A stretch of 64,000 bases of DNA from Corinectria fuckeliana. Lineage: Eukaryota > Ascomycota > Sordariomycetes > Hypocreales > Nectriaceae. The translations under genes were made by a program, and so were the position numbers. Below the pieces are notes generated by a model. It saw nothing but the letters and a program-made list of their open reading frames with translations, ran no database searches and was not told where the DNA came from. How positions within the stretch are numbered: the first letter of the stretch is position 1; the number at the start of each line of letters is the position of its first letter. Positions 10,805-23,256 of this stretch are shown piece by piece. Location: positions 124,001-188,000 of the forward strand of contig WPDH01000050.1 of NCBI GenBank assembly GCA_019137255.1. Direction: 5' to 3'.

Positions 10805-13309
10805 ATCTGACACCTGGAGTGAAATTTGAGTATTGCATGGGAGACGCGCATCTCTAGAGCTGAGGTACACCGCTACAGATTTGCTCAATAGACATGATCC
10901 TGAAACAACCACGCGATCCTCAGAAATATCTCTATCTGCGTTTCGTCATCTGCCGACCATGTTTATCGCTGGATAGGTCAAAGCAGGTGAATGACTCTTA
11001 GCCAGGGTTATATCACTTGGTGGATCCAATACCTTTCTTCGTTGCAACGTAGCGGTGCAGTCATCTTTACGGGCCACTAAACAAATGCACTTAGGAACTA
11101 GCGCTACCTTCTCGAACGACAGAGTTCAAGCGGATACTATTCCTGTTGCTTCTTTGTCAAGCAAACGGTACGGGACTTTGTCGTCCCGTCACGTTGACTT
11201 CTTTGGAACAGGTCTCGTTGTGCCTTATCTATCCACGATTGGCTCAGTTCTTCACTCAAAGTGATGATGGGTTATGAGTTGGCTTGATTAACACACAAAT
11301 ACTAGCTGAGATTGCTGTAGATGGTACAATAAGCAAGACAGTTAATGCCCAGGCTCCCTCAAGGGCTAGTGCAGCTCTCACTTCCAACCGCCAAGGGCAA
11401 TCGAGCTTATTGAGTCAGTCACAGGTCACACTGCACACTCACTCGTTTCCTTTGTGGAGGCTAGCTTCCCTGATGCAACGAAAATCTTCTTTCAGTAGCA
11501 ACCTTTTGTCTTCTCACAGAGACACCGCGTAGACAGGGTCCTCATGCGCCCGCTGGTCTCGGACTTCACAAGTCTGCAATTGATGCATGTCCATCTTAGA
11601 ATCGCCATTCGCTCGAGGCGTGCAGCGAGATCATCTAGCCAGACTCGGAAACGGGGCTCCCATGTCGTGATGTTCGATACGAACGAGATATACGCGTGGA
11701 GTAGTCAATACAGCGCTCCAAGACAGCGTTCGCGTCCAATCGGGGCTGAGGGGATTATTCTTGTTACTCTCCAATCGACGACAAGGTGAATCTAAGACAA
11801 TAACACATGCGTCTGAGTCTACAAGGCAAGCTGTCGATTCACCCGCAACCCTACCCACGGTCGGTAGATCCTCAAAAGCCTAGCGAAACGGATGGCGACG
11901 GATGGCCCACAAGCAGTAGGGCAGCCAATGACCAAAGCGTGTTGGATCAAGCCATGATCGAGGTGATAGTACAGTCAAATCCAGGGGCAACGGATATGAT
12001 CCTCGTACATTAGGCCCTTGGAACTCCTCCCGCTCAAGGAACGTTGGCAGCCACGTGTTGGAGTCTGGAGAACGGGTAGACGGCTGTCGCACGTGGAATC
12101 AGACTTAGCTTTACGGCTGGGCTTCTTAGCATTGAAGCTAAACCTCCCTATCATCACTAGTGAAATGGCAGCAGATGTCGCGTGATGGTGGAAGTGGCAC
12201 CAGGCGCAACAACCCGCTGATGCTACTGAACGTCTTACCTTACGGCCAACACGACGTAGCATGCATTGTAACGGCGGCTGGGCAAACAAACTATACATCA
12301 TACTATCGCACTTATCTGTGGACTGATCATAAGGCGATCCCAGGTCCGGGTCTCGTTGGGGCATAGCTCTCTGGAAGTTCTGCATCGGCACCCTGACGGA
12401 GGTTTTAGAACGGGACTAGAGAAGGGATCGCCGCCTTGATGTCCGCAGAATTAGCGTGCGGAAAGTACCTTCGGAAGCTGCCCGGCACACGTGTCGAAGC
12501 TCCCGCTAGAGCACCTTGGCCACGAGGTCTCAGATGTGGCTCCCTCAGTCGAAGGTGCCCTGGCATAATCAGCTTATGAGAGCCCATTATTCCGACCGGG
12601 GCAACGGTTGGCGCCGCGTCTTGACTCGGACCCTGGGAGATCCAGAGAGCTGATTAGTGCTTATACGTGCGATATGGAGCGCGCGGAGCCGCAGTTGTGC
12701 AAGCAAACGTTGAGCGCGGAGCCGGTTTAGTGATGGCGACGGGATGAGTTTGCATGCATGAAACATGGAATGGCACGCGTTGCTTTAAGGCTCTTTGCTT
12801 TTCCGTGCCACCGTCGGATTCCGTAGCCATCGTGTGGAAATGACTCCACTGGAGCAGATCGATCGCCTGCAGGAACAGATAGACTACGATCTGATAAATA
12901 TACTTCAAGGGGTTCGACACTCCTTGACTACTCTTATGCGTGCGGGAGCCGGGATTGAATAGACGCCCTCGGGCTAGCGGATGTACAATGTCCCTGGTGC
13001 CGGCATCACCTCGTGCTGACAGGGATCTTGGCCCTCAACTGCCTGAAGCTATCATGATTGATGGGTCAGTTCCGTCTAATCTGCGTCGACTCCCAAGTCA
13101 TGGCCTTGTAGATAGCGTCGTATTCCATGTGCCCCCCCACCCATCTGTGCGCTAGCTCTCTACCTTGTCCTTGTTCATTTCCATCGTGCGCCCCTTGACC
13201 GATGACCTTACCTTGCAGGCTTAAATACATAAGGTTGGTGGCTTGTGGCTGCTCGATTTGTTTACGTGACTTTGAACATCACCACCAACAGCTGCAGCCC
13301 AGGTTATCA
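10805..13309. other. 2.5 kb spacer without recognisable gene
   Basis: Only short unrelated frames (for example 11055-11264, 11284-11532, 12160-12366) without motifs I can name. No clear repeat boundaries were seen. The segment just upstream of 13310 is the probable promoter and leader of the RGS gene. Confidence 0.4.
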
Positions 13310-15068
13310 ATGGCTAATCCCTCGAGAAACGACTCCAAGTCTGCGGAGAAAGAAGCACAGAACTCGTCCACTTCTTTCTTCTCTCTCTTACCAAAACCGC
13401 TGCCGGTCGGGAACGATTCGCCGCACCGACTCCTTCTTTCCAACGCCGCCAACATGCAGACAAGCAAGATCAACCAGTCGTCGACACGTTTGCTGCGCAA
13501 GACAGATGACGACAGGCAGCTCTCCAAAGTAAGTACTTGAACGACCCTGGTTTGCACCGTGACTGCTGCTGTTCCTACCGTCGAAGGCACATGCAATGTC
13601 CGCTCTTTGCCAGTACTGCGTTCGTTAATACAAGACCCATCAGGATCTAAATGATATCTTCGCCACCCTCATCGTCAGCCTTCTTCCTCTCTTACCGCAT
13701 CGCGTTCGGTTCACGAAAGTGGATTACACGTTTCTTTCAGAGGATGCCATCCACAACCTTGGCAACCTCAAGCTATTGCAGTCAAATCGCATGCCCGACC
13801 CTGATGATCCCTCCTGCACCATCATCTCTACCTCCACGACAACTTTCTCCATGAACAAGGAGATGGCCCGTTCTCTCTGTCAGAAGTTCATCGACGCCCA
13901 TTTCATCGAGTCCGCAGACGGAAAGCACGAACAAATGTTCCCTCTAAGAGGATGCGTGTGGAAACTCACGTCCAAGGGAACCACCGTGCTAAACTGGTTC
14001 TGCATGAAGAACGGGATTGAACAGGACCAGTTGGCAGAGCTTACCAGCCTCTTCACTACTCGTCTGATTACTTTGGAGAGAGACCAGGATACAGACAAGC
14101 TATGCCTGGATCGAGGAACTGTTGAAGTTATTTTCGGCAGGTTCATCGGGGTTGACGGAGGGAAAAAGAAGACCCCGGCTTCTTCAACCGACTCGATCTC
14201 ATCACAAGAATACAAGAGCTCAACTGGAGTCAAGGTTACTGCGGAGCGCAGGGTCAATGGGCGATTATATCACGACACATACACTGGCCTGGCCGTTGCT
14301 GACTGGTTGATGGACTACTCCACGACCATGGATATCCGAGAAGCTGTCGACATTGCTTCTCTTTTCCTCCAGCATGACCTCCTAGAACCTATCGTCCAGG
14401 ACCGGGTACACGCAGCCCAATTCCCAAGATGCGACCTCTTCCAGCCTACCCCGATTGCCGTGTACGCGCTCTCCCAGCGAGGCCAGGACCTCGTCGACAG
14501 CACCTACTCAAGCCGATGCTCCTCGCAAGGAAAGGGCGATTTGAACGGCCACCACAGCGTGACGGACTCGAATGCCCAGCGACTCGACAAGATCTTGACC
14601 GACGCTACCCTTCGACTTTTGTTCCGAGAGCACCTGCAAGAGACTCACTGCGAAGAGAACCTGTCGTTTTACCAGGAGGTTGACGAGTTTATCAAGCAGT
14701 GCAAACTCACGATGAAGCAGACCGACAAGGCTTCGATGGACACCGCCAACGAGCTTCTAGGCCAGTCATATGTAATCTTCAACACCTTCCTCGCCCCGGG
14801 CTCTCCACGAGAACTCAACATCAACCACCAGCTGCGCATGAGCCTAGCAGACCGGATGACCAAGGCCCAAGCCGGATCAAATTCGCTCCAGGAAGTGACG
14901 TCCCTTTTTGAGGGTGCTCAAAACGCCATTTTCAAGCTAATGGCTAGTGTAAGTTGACAATCGTGATCTTAGCAAGAGACTTTGACTAACAAGCAACAGG
15001 ACTCGGTGCCCAAGTTCCTTCACAACCCCAAAGTCGAATACCGATTAGTCCAAGCAGGCGTGCGATGA
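13310..15068 (+). CDS. flbA: FlbA-type regulator of G-protein signalling (DEP plus RGS domains)
   Basis: Three exons, 13310-13528, 13644-14948 and 15000-15068, with introns of 115 bp (GTAAGT) and 51 bp (GTAAGT, CTAAC branch). The protein is about 530 residues. After a Ser-rich N terminus comes the fungal FlbA/Sst2-type region beginning near RVRFTKVDYTFLSEDAI and NRMPDPDDPS. It contains two DEP-like segments; the second is visible at HDTYTGLAVADWLMDYSTTM. A C-terminal RGS domain of about 130 residues follows (LRLLFREHLQETHCEENLSF to the conserved SVPKFLHNPK end). In Aspergillus FlbA the RGS domain speeds GTP hydrolysis on the G-alpha subunit FadA and so permits conidiation; DEP domains anchor the protein to membranes or receptors. 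The N terminus is short for the family. Its gene-poor setting suggests it may be a second, paralogous copy; that is inference. Confidence 0.85.
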
Positions 15069-15180
15069 TGACGTTCCTGTTCAGATGGCGATTTAGAAAA
15101 GGGGAAGTTGAAAGAAAGCGATACCCGACCTAGAGTCTAATAATCAAGGAGTTTAGATAGAACATGTCCTTCAACAGTGG

Positions 15181-15369
15181 CTAGATATATTTAAGGAAGT
15201 GGTAAAGATCTAAATCTGCTTCGACAATGGTGCTTTTCCCGTCGCCGCTGTTGCACTGAGCCGTGAGGATTCCCGTGGTCGAGTCCAGGGCCTCATCCTC
15301 GCGGGACTGTCCCCAGTCCGCTGCCATGACAGAAGCAGCAAAGAGGGGAAGAGCGACGAAGAACTTCAT
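15181..15369 (-). CDS. Small secreted protein, possibly truncated
   Basis: A 62-residue frame starts at the ATG at 15369. The first 17 residues (MKFFVALPLFAASVMAA) are a clear signal peptide. The mature part is about 45 residues with one cysteine and a segment LTAQCNSGDGKSTIVEADLDL. That segment faintly resembles the repeat pattern of fungal cyanovirin-N-like domains, but the rest of such a domain is not found downstream, so the gene may be truncated. An upstream AT-rich motif near 15470 could serve as a TATA element. It converges on the RGS gene, leaving about 110 bp between the two stops. Function not assigned. Confidence 0.4.
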   Translation of the reverse strand: MKFFVALPLFAASVMAADWGQSREDEALDSTTGILTAQCNSGDGKSTIVEADLDLYHFLKYI

Positions 15370-16283
15370 TATAGCAGATGAAGACGCAAGATCAGTTCGG
15401 GTGGTTTCCTTGAGGAGGCTAAAAGTCATGGTGAATCTGATGAATGAACTAGACAGGCGAATCCACCCGCCTTTTATTCCGAGTAACCTCGTAGGAGCTG
15501 GCACCGTCACTTCCTTGTGACTAGCTATACACAGAATCCAATCTATGTGAGCAGACGATGCGCCTTACTATGACATGGGGTAGAGCCTATGAAAAGCCAT
15601 CAAGCCCATTCCTGCTTCCTCATCTCAGGTTTGAAATTGGTGAGGGATGCATTACAAGTGAATTCTCTGATGGGAAACCCCGACAAAGCCCTTAGGATAT
15701 GCGCGAAGGAACTGCCAGGGCATTTTATCGCCTGTTCCGCCAGCACAAACCGAATCAAGATCCTCACAAAGAAGCATTGACATGGGAGTTTAAAGAGAAA
15801 CAACACCATGCTGAGTACGGCGGCAAAAGGTCGCGATTCGCCACGTAGTTTGACGGCTAATAGCACAGGCGGCGAAGGCGGGATTGTTGGAATGTACGCG
15901 TGGAGATCTGTCGGCACAATTTTGCTGACATTTTGGAAGCCCCAGATGTTGTGGCCTGGCTCGCGCCAATTGGTGATGTCGGCAGGCATTTTCCTTTCTG
16001 TAGAGGGCAAAGAATCCGGATGCCAGTGTCGAGATTGAGAGATGCCTCTTGATAGTTGTTGAACGTAGTGATGGGTTAGGGGCCTTAGGTGGCCTAGGTA
16101 GTCAAGTAGTGGAGTGGCCTTAGGCTAAATTCTGGTGGAATTGATCACAGGAAAATAGACAATGATAACAAAGCTTAGTAGGATAATTTGATTAATTATC
16201 TTTTAAGCCTACCGGGTAAGTGTTGGTGTCTGGGTTGGTATGTTCACATTGAAGTCAGCCAACCACCAACAAGCCATACATGT
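15370..16283. other. Spacer without recognisable gene
   Basis: Only chance-like frames on both strands (15600-16010 minus, 15808-16038 plus) with no motif recognised. Positions 16060-16130 carry a short repetitive stretch of GGCCTTAG/GGCCTAG units. Confidence 0.4.
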
Positions 16284-17806
16284 CTAGATCTTGGACATGG
16301 AAAGTAGAAAGATCAAAAACCAAGACCTGCAATAGTAACTGCTGCGCTGAAGGTCTACAAGCGCTTCGATCTGCACGGAGTACGCGGCTCCCTGGTTGAG
16401 CAGCATATCGGTGTCATTGTGGTGGAAGCCAACCTGCCCCTGGCCATTGGAGGGTTTGGGTTCCATGCTGTGCATCTCTACTGTAGTGGTAACAGTTGGC
16501 CAAGGCTTCGATCTAGTGCCGTGTTCCGCATCTTTGGTTCTGCCGGCCAAGGTCGTTTCGCCAGGTCGGGTTCCTCCGGATCGAGAGTGGACGTAGTCGG
16601 ATCCGTGGCCGTTGCGTCCCGAGGATCGAGCAATCTTTCCGATAAGGGCGGCCATTGACATCTCGATGTTGAGCTTGACGATGTGAGCAAGGGGGTGGAA
16701 CTTCATGTACCTAATGATGAAGACTGTTAGTATTTTCCTTGGGTCTTTCAATGTGAAGTAGCTTGTCGAGACAAGGAAAGGGGGTCCTTACACGAAAGTG
16801 TTCTTCAAGCTCATCATGCAAACAATGAGAACATCCATGCCTAACGAGAAACATATAATGGACATGTTGAACCTGACGAGGTTGTCGTATTTCGTCAGGC
16901 CTAGTCCGACTAGGTTCTTCTTAACAATTCGAATAAAGAGCATGTTGAGACTAGCGTCGACAACGAGGTAGATGACCTTTTCGCACCGATCCTAGACGTC
17001 GTTGATGTGCATGTATGACTGCGAGATTTACAACCGTGCTGGTATCCAGATGCAGTAGACGGATATGTTGATGGCCGTAATGAGCGTAGCGACACCGTAC
17101 TTGACTCGCTAGACGAACCTTTGGTCGTGGATCAGGATTGCACATCGGTTGACGATAATCTGCAGGAGAAACTGGACTTGAAGTGCCCAAAGCGTGACTG
17201 GAATGGGAAGCAGCCGTTAGTCTAGTAATCACAGAGTATGGATCACCGATAGAGTGCTTACGGATGCAAAAGTAAAATGCAAAGCTGGACGTTGAGTCAG
17301 TAGGTGAATCTTCTGACACGCCGAACGCAGCACAGGGATGAATCACACCTCGGCTCTATCACGCCAAGCAGGTACATGAGGCAGATGACTCCGAACCCAA
17401 GACAGACAGAAATCTCGCCCCAAATCATCCAGATGTACGGATTGCGCAGCATGGTCCATCTACGCCAGCGGTATGCACTCGATGTCTGCTGAACAGCCGT
17501 CCATGTTGTCAGCCAGCCAATGCCCAGCGTGAATCCCCATGCCACAGATGCAATGGCCAAGTCAGATCGCGTCACATCCTCGTAAATGTATGTATCGGGT
17601 ATAAGTGTGAGCATCGTGCCGGCCGGGAGGACAGAAGCATTCCGTACCGGGGAAAAAGGAACGTGTGGAATGCTCTCAGTGGCGAGCAAGTTGGTCAAGC
17701 GAGGGAAGGCAGCATCGAGACGGGGTTCTATCGAACAAACTCCAGCAATGGAAGATTGCGCGACGTTGAAGAAAAGACGTTCATCAAGAGAACGGAGAGT
17801 GTGTTT
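16284..17806 (-). pseudogene. Fungal integral membrane (rhodopsin-like/PTH11-like) protein, disrupted by three stops
   Basis: The minus strand encodes a seven-helix-type fungal membrane protein in several exons. Recognisable segments are SDLAIASVAWGFTLGIGWLT, NPYIWMIWGEISVCLGFGVI, SFAFYFCI, TLWALQVQFLLQIIVNRCAI and KYGVATLITAINISVYCIW. Introns are at about 17345-17283, 17258-17196 and 16789-16707. After splicing, three stops lie in frame: TAG at 17109-17111, TAA at 17028-17030 and TAG at 16992-16994. Each is explained by one C-to-T or G-to-A change from Gln or Trp codons. The start is uncertain: the frame opens upstream of a TTG at 17698, with a further TAG at 17810-17812. The charged C-terminal tail of about 120 residues is intact. 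Family function (receptor or sensor) is unproven. I call it a pseudogene because no intron can remove the stops without losing helices. Confidence 0.75.
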
Positions 17807-17829
17807 CTTCTAGCTGCTATCTAGGCTCA

Positions 17830-20800
17830 CCTAGATCAGAATAGGCCCCTGAAGATTCATTGCCCAGACCGTGCGCACTCCGAGACTGAACCCAAAGGAT
17901 CGGGGTTATGCCAGGCGTACCAGTGCCGGAAGACCCATTTGCCGGCTCTTGCGGGCCAAGGCCCGATGGTGATCGACGTAGTATGCAGACTATTACCGAA
18001 CTAAACAGGCCGGAATCTCGTCCCGAAGGGACTTGTGAGTCAGTGCGGGCTTCCGAATACTTGGAGGAGAATGGGCTTCTTGGTCAAGACAAAGGCGGTA
18101 GAATACTTCGTGCCGGCAGTCAGGAATCCCCACGACCAAAGGCGTCCTCAACTCCACTTCATTTCCACCGGGATTGGAGATGTGAGGAAAAAGAAGGACT
18201 AGTCTGCAAGTGTTGACTGTGCCGTCAGGATGCGAATCGCGGGCGTCAAACCCCGCAAACGAGCCAACGTCGACTCAATGGCAGGTTGCATGTGCATCGT
18301 CGGATTGAACGGGCATTGAGCTGTCATATAACTGAGTAAAGACCATCTGCCAAGATGCATGCCCCTGTGAACATCAACTCCAGCACCGTCAAAGTGGCGG
18401 TAGAATTCGCCTATCCGGCCGGGTTGCAACGCCAAGTTCAGCGTTAGTTCCGCGCGCCGCGTCGAAGACTTGGACAGGTATAGCAAAGCCTTGACAGCCC
18501 AAATCCGGGGCTCACGGAAGGGGGCACGGTGGTGCAGGGGGGTTTTCGTAAGCTGGCCTAACCCACGATTGTCGAGCTGGCCGGGACTACCAGGTTGAAG
18601 CAGCGCCCGATGTTCTGCGAGTCATGTCCCAGGCTTGCGGAGTGATTGATCGCCAATCATCAGCGGATCCCACAGCCTCGGGTTTCGCTCCTAACGTGCC
18701 AAGACCCAAAAGTACCAGGAGTTCGATGCTTGTGTGCCGGATGCTTGCGAAACTGTGGTAGTTCTTGCGGTAGTCTACACGGCATTCGTATTTCCGTGGT
18801 AGTCTTCGCGGTGGTAATCCATAGCTTCTTCCGAGAACCTGGTTCCTGTTAGAACTTCGTATCGTCCTTTGTCCCAAGGAGATCATCTCACGGGTCCCAC
18901 TCACTTGTGTCTTGACTAGACTTTCTTCGGTCACCATTGATGAAGATGGCCAGTTCTAAAAGGCCTTCCCGCCCCAACAGTCTGCCGACGGACCAGCCCA
19001 CGGTTCTGGACCATGAGTCCTCGGTGGCCCGTATCATGGCGCAAACCCCAGTCAAAGCGTAGTGCATTGCGGCGGCCGTGAACCCCCTTGCGGTTTCTGA
19101 TTGCACGTCGACCAAGGTCGATGGAAGCCGCGTCATTTAGCTAAGGCGGGAAGAGCGGCAGGGCGAAAAGCTCATTATTGACCATGTGTCAGAAAAGGCC
19201 AACGCATACCCGACGACTCCTCTGGTTTGTACTTCAAAGGCCAAATCGATGACGTACAGACGTCGGCGTAAACGTTCTGAGGCTGTCCTTTCACATGGAA
19301 AAGCAGGGAACTTTGAGGCAAGCGTTGTCCCTCTTCTGCAACACGACGCTAAGTAAAAGCTGGTCCTATCGCATCCACGACTTGCCCTTGTGTGGGCTTG
19401 GTTCGGTCTCATGAAGACACTGGCAATTCCTGCTGCTCTATCAGTAATCCGCAAGCACGCTGTAATTTTCGAGGATGGAAGCAGTAGGAAAATAACGCAC
19501 CAGAAGTGATACGAGACGTAGTCCATTTCCCATGAAGCTTCTCGTGTTGTTGACGGTTGTGTCCAGGATGAGAAGCGCACTAGAAAATCCCGTGGCACTT
19601 TCCGGTAGACAGAGGACATCGCATTGCTTTAATACGGAAGGAGAATGCCATTGTTTTCTGATGTGGTTCAAAATGCAACCTCCATCGGTCCGGACGATGG
19701 GTCCTCGGCCGGGCGGACTGACATGAGACGGGCAGAAGTGAACAGTGCGGTTCCGCACTGCAACATGGACGATCTTTATATCAGCTGTTAGCTAATAAAC
19801 AATTTAATCCTCTGATAAATACCTATCTTGAGTAGAATTCTATATAAAATAGGCTAAGTGGTGACTGGCTGTTACGTGCCTTACGATCAGCGGTGTGCCC
19901 CCCCTTTCGAATCTGATCACATACCTATTGCGATGAGACGTGTAGAAGCAAATCCAGTGAGACCCCAAGAATGTTCCACATTGGTGACCAAAAACTAAGT
20001 TGATCGACATAACCCTTCAGTGCCCAAAGGTGCCAATGTAATTGATGGTCTCCAACGCACAGCAGCCATTCGATGCCACGTAAGATCAAGAGTCATAGAC
20101 AATGGGCGCTAATCGAAGTATAGAAGGTAAGAATATACTTTAGTTTGGGGGCAGAAACGGTTGCCTGAGAAGTACTGTCAATCACTTGGACAGCATTTTT
20201 ATCCTGCTAGTGACACCTTCGCACTTAGAAACACCCTAGACCCGGTCGGTAGTACCTGAGGCGGGCTTGACGAGGATTCAGGGTTCCATTCGGGGCACTA
20301 CCGACAGGCATTAATACCAGCATCGAGGGCTCAAAAGTCAATCAGAACGCGCTAGAAGGTCACGAACCAACAAACTCTCCAAGGAGCAGTTCCAAGTGCA
20401 TACACATACAAAAGATAGGCAGTTCTGAGTATCTAATACTCTTAACCCGCTTGTCAGAGCTATAGACCCAACGGGATGACGGGGAATACCGAATAATAGT
20501 GACAAGGGGGCGACAGGAAAGACAAGGAGGCCATCTTGGCTGGGTCTTGGCACATAACCCTGAGACTCCCAAGGCCATTACTGAACGGCTTCGGCTGATC
20601 TCATAACCACCCAATTCCTCTACAACCCAGAGCCAAAACTGTCACTCCCTGTAGTCATTAGCCTCCTTGTTTTCGAGTCTCTGGAAAGACAGCCGAAGGC
20701 TTCTTCGCGGGGCTTCGAATATGGAAGCCTAGCCCCCTCCCGCGTTTGAGGAATGTTGGGAATGTTGGGAGCTGGAGCCTACCATGCGCGCATATGTGCA

Positions 20801-20930
20801 AGGGGGTAAGCTCCTGTGCCTGCAACTTCCATCGTCACCGCGACTCGCGCTTCTCTCGCTCCAACCCTGCTTCACAGTACAACCATTAGCCCTTAATTTC
20901 TTCGCCCAAAACCACCATCGACGAAGCCAA
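17830..20930. other. 3.1 kb degraded spacer
   Basis: No recognisable gene. Minus-strand frames at 18199-18486, 18888-19136 and 19137-19619 read somewhat protein-like (for example GVDVHRGMHLGRWSLLSYMT) but are short and shifted relative to each other, as expected for relics. Positions 19780-19870 are AT-rich. Confidence 0.35.
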
Positions 20931-20931
20931 G

Positions 20932-21186
20932 GTGAAGACCTCCGCCCTCGTTCCCACGACTCTTGCCGCTGGCTACGCCGTGGCTGAAGTCAAGAAGGAG
21001 GACTACTTCCCATAGTGCTTCCCTGACTACCTCGACGAGGACACCGAAAAGGCCACCGATTTTTCGACATGCAATAGTGTCTTGATGTCCTGGTCCTTGG
21101 CAGAAAAGGTGATTGCGAGCGCGTTTCCCGGGTTGAATCCGCCGGATACCATGGTAGCCTACAGGGTTTGCTCATGTATGGGATAG
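20932..21186 (+). pseudogene. Relic of a small secreted protein (start codon and one codon mutated)
   Basis: One frame runs from a GTG at 20932 to a TAG at 21184. It begins like a signal peptide (V/M-KTSALVPTTLAAGYAVAEV) and continues with charged residues and two cysteines (FP*CFPDYLDEDTEKATDFST then C). A TAG at 21013-21015 interrupts it where a Gln codon would fit. The initiator position is GTG instead of ATG. One transition at each site would restore an ordinary short secreted protein, so this looks like a recently inactivated gene. No family was recognised, and a further 3' exon cannot be excluded. Confidence 0.4.
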
Positions 21187-21529
21187 GCATCTGTGTGACC
21201 TACAACGTAGTTACTGGGGCATCTCGTTCTCGTGCCATGGTCAAGAGCAACCCCCACTACTTGGAAATCACCAATGGTGCAAGGATTCTTTTATCGTTTC
21301 GAGTAAATTACTGTCCATCAGGGCATGATAATGCAGGTCCTAACGCTGAATGTAACAACACACTCGCTCACTCAAACGCCTCAAGCGCTTCACCAAATTA
21401 GCAGCAAACCCCCACGTCCAGCTGTCCGAGTCCCAAGATCCATTTTCCTCTCCAAAGGACTCATTCCAGTCGCATCCATACGAACAACCGGACCGTATGA
21501 TTCACCTGATCTCCACCGCGCCGTCTCTC
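21187..21529. other. Spacer downstream of F-box gene
   Basis: No gene seen; contains the 3' flanks of the secreted-protein relic and of the minus-strand F-box gene. Confidence 0.4.
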
Positions 21530-23256
21530 TCATACGGGCTCCCACTTCGCCTGAGTCCTCGAAATAGGATGGAGAATATCCTCTGTCAATTCCATATAGC
21601 CGAAGAAATCAGCGTAGCTCCTGATGTTTCTCCCTGGCACTTTCTGTGACTTGACAGTGACTTCTCGCTCCGGATGGGTTTGCCGCGCCATGGACACCAA
21701 AGTGTCGAAAACGTTGCTGATATCCCAATTCCATGTAGTTAGCCAGTAGAAGTCTAGCTTCTTATCGGTCTTTTTGAGCTGGAACAAGCTTCCGTGGCCG
21801 TCTTTGTTCCCTCTTGGCCAACACGTTGGACCCGCATTCCAAATCTCCATGATCCTGAGCTTGGGCATGGAATAGAGAGCTGAAACGCCTGCCGAAATAA
21901 GCATCTGTGTTGCCATTTGCGAGTGAAAGGGCCACAGAGAATAGGAAGTCAAGACTATAGTCTCAAGGTTTGGATAACGTGGTGCAGATTGTATCACTCC
22001 CAGGTAGTTGTTTGTGCCGGGTCCAGGAAAGAAGTACACAGCATCGGTAATAAAAGAAGCAGAAAAGCTCCGAAGGTTGAGGCTGGAATCAACCAGTGTT
22101 TTGCGCAGGCTTTGGTTCAGGGACCTGGAAAAGTAATTGGGATGCATGGTTTGGTTGAAGTCTTCAAAGAGGCTAAAATCACGAAGGGTACCCGGCAAGC
22201 TGCTCAGTAGCGTCGAATAATCTATGCGTAGTCAAGTTAGCATACGCCTTTATAATGGTACAGGGGCAGCTGTGCACGCCATGGAAGCTGAAGAGTGCAC
22301 TGTCATAGAAATGTCATAGTACCTTCTTCAAAACGCAACTGGGATGGCTTGTCCACGTCGTGCTATTTCTCGTGGCGAAACTTTTCCAGATGAGTCAGGC
22401 TTTGCTTGAAAAGCATCGAAAGAAGCGCAGGAGAAAATATCCGATAATAATGCCGCCGAATCCACAAGCTCGTGATCACCTTGGCCTCCGGGAAACCTTT
22501 CAGCTTCCTCCACCCACACACGTTGTAGGCAAACAGGCTGTCGAAATGTGGCGACCGGGGGTTTACCAAGGTCGCTAGAGTTCGTCTTTTGGCTTCTAGA
22601 GTAGGCTGACCCTTGCGAGCATTGGCCCATCCCGGACAGCTATCGTCAGGGCGGTTGTGCATTACACCGAATTCCAAGATAGATTTTCGTATGTCGAGAC
22701 CCGGCTTCATGTGATTCCGAGCCACGAGTCGGACGTCTCGGAAGGTATGTTTTGCGTCGCTCGGGGAATATGCGCCGACATCTAGTGAGAGACCTTGACC
22801 GTTTGGTCTCTCCCATTTTGACACGACGGCCAAGAATCTCCGTAGCGTCTCAACCAGGAGCACATCGTTCCTACAGAACCTCGGGTTAGCTGGCTGTTGC
22901 GAGATATGCGAACACCGCCTAGTTCGTTACCTCTGGCTGGTGGCATCGTCTTCCAAAGTTTCGCAAGCAGTGCAGTCGTATTCCTCGAGCTTGACACGTA
23001 GTCTGACAGTCCGGACACAGTTGCTCCGTCGTTGATTGCGGCCGACGAGCCTTTTGAAGTCCTCCAGTCGGTGTTGGTCGAGTGCAAGTGATTGAAAGGT
23101 GATTCTCTCGAGATTGAACTGCCATTCTTTGGAGATGCAGGCGCAGTGTGGAAGATGGTATGCCCGGGGTTTCGAAGTTTGTGTGATGATGTCGAAGATG
23201 ATCCAGCGAATCTCAGTTGGCAGGCACGACCAACCGGCCACGTTGATAGAAGACAT
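21530..23256 (-). pseudogene. F-box protein, one in-frame TAG
   Basis: Three minus-strand exons: 23256-22931, 22870-22323 and 22221-21530, with introns of 60 bp (GTAACG, CTAAC branch) and 101 bp (GTACTA). They join in frame to 521 codons. The N terminus (WSCLPTEIRWIIFDIITQTS) is an F-box, the Skp1-binding module of SCF ubiquitin ligases. The remainder matches the common fungal F-box architecture with a long poorly defined C-terminal region (SLPGTLRDFSLFEDFN, then RTQAKWEPV at the end). One TAG at 22363-22365 interrupts exon 2 after EKFRHEK; the frame continues sensibly after it (HDVDKPSQLRFEEG). A single change from CAG or TGG would explain it. It may be a pseudogene, a strain-specific null or a sequencing error. 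Substrate unknown. Confidence 0.7.

Noticed and set aside
12900..12980. Possible tRNA near GCGGGAGCCGGGATTGAAT
   Set aside because: No cloverleaf can be drawn; box A and box B are not both present.
17908..18216. 102-codon plus-strand frame as a small gene
   Set aside because: Composition is irregular, no motif, and no splice or promoter support.
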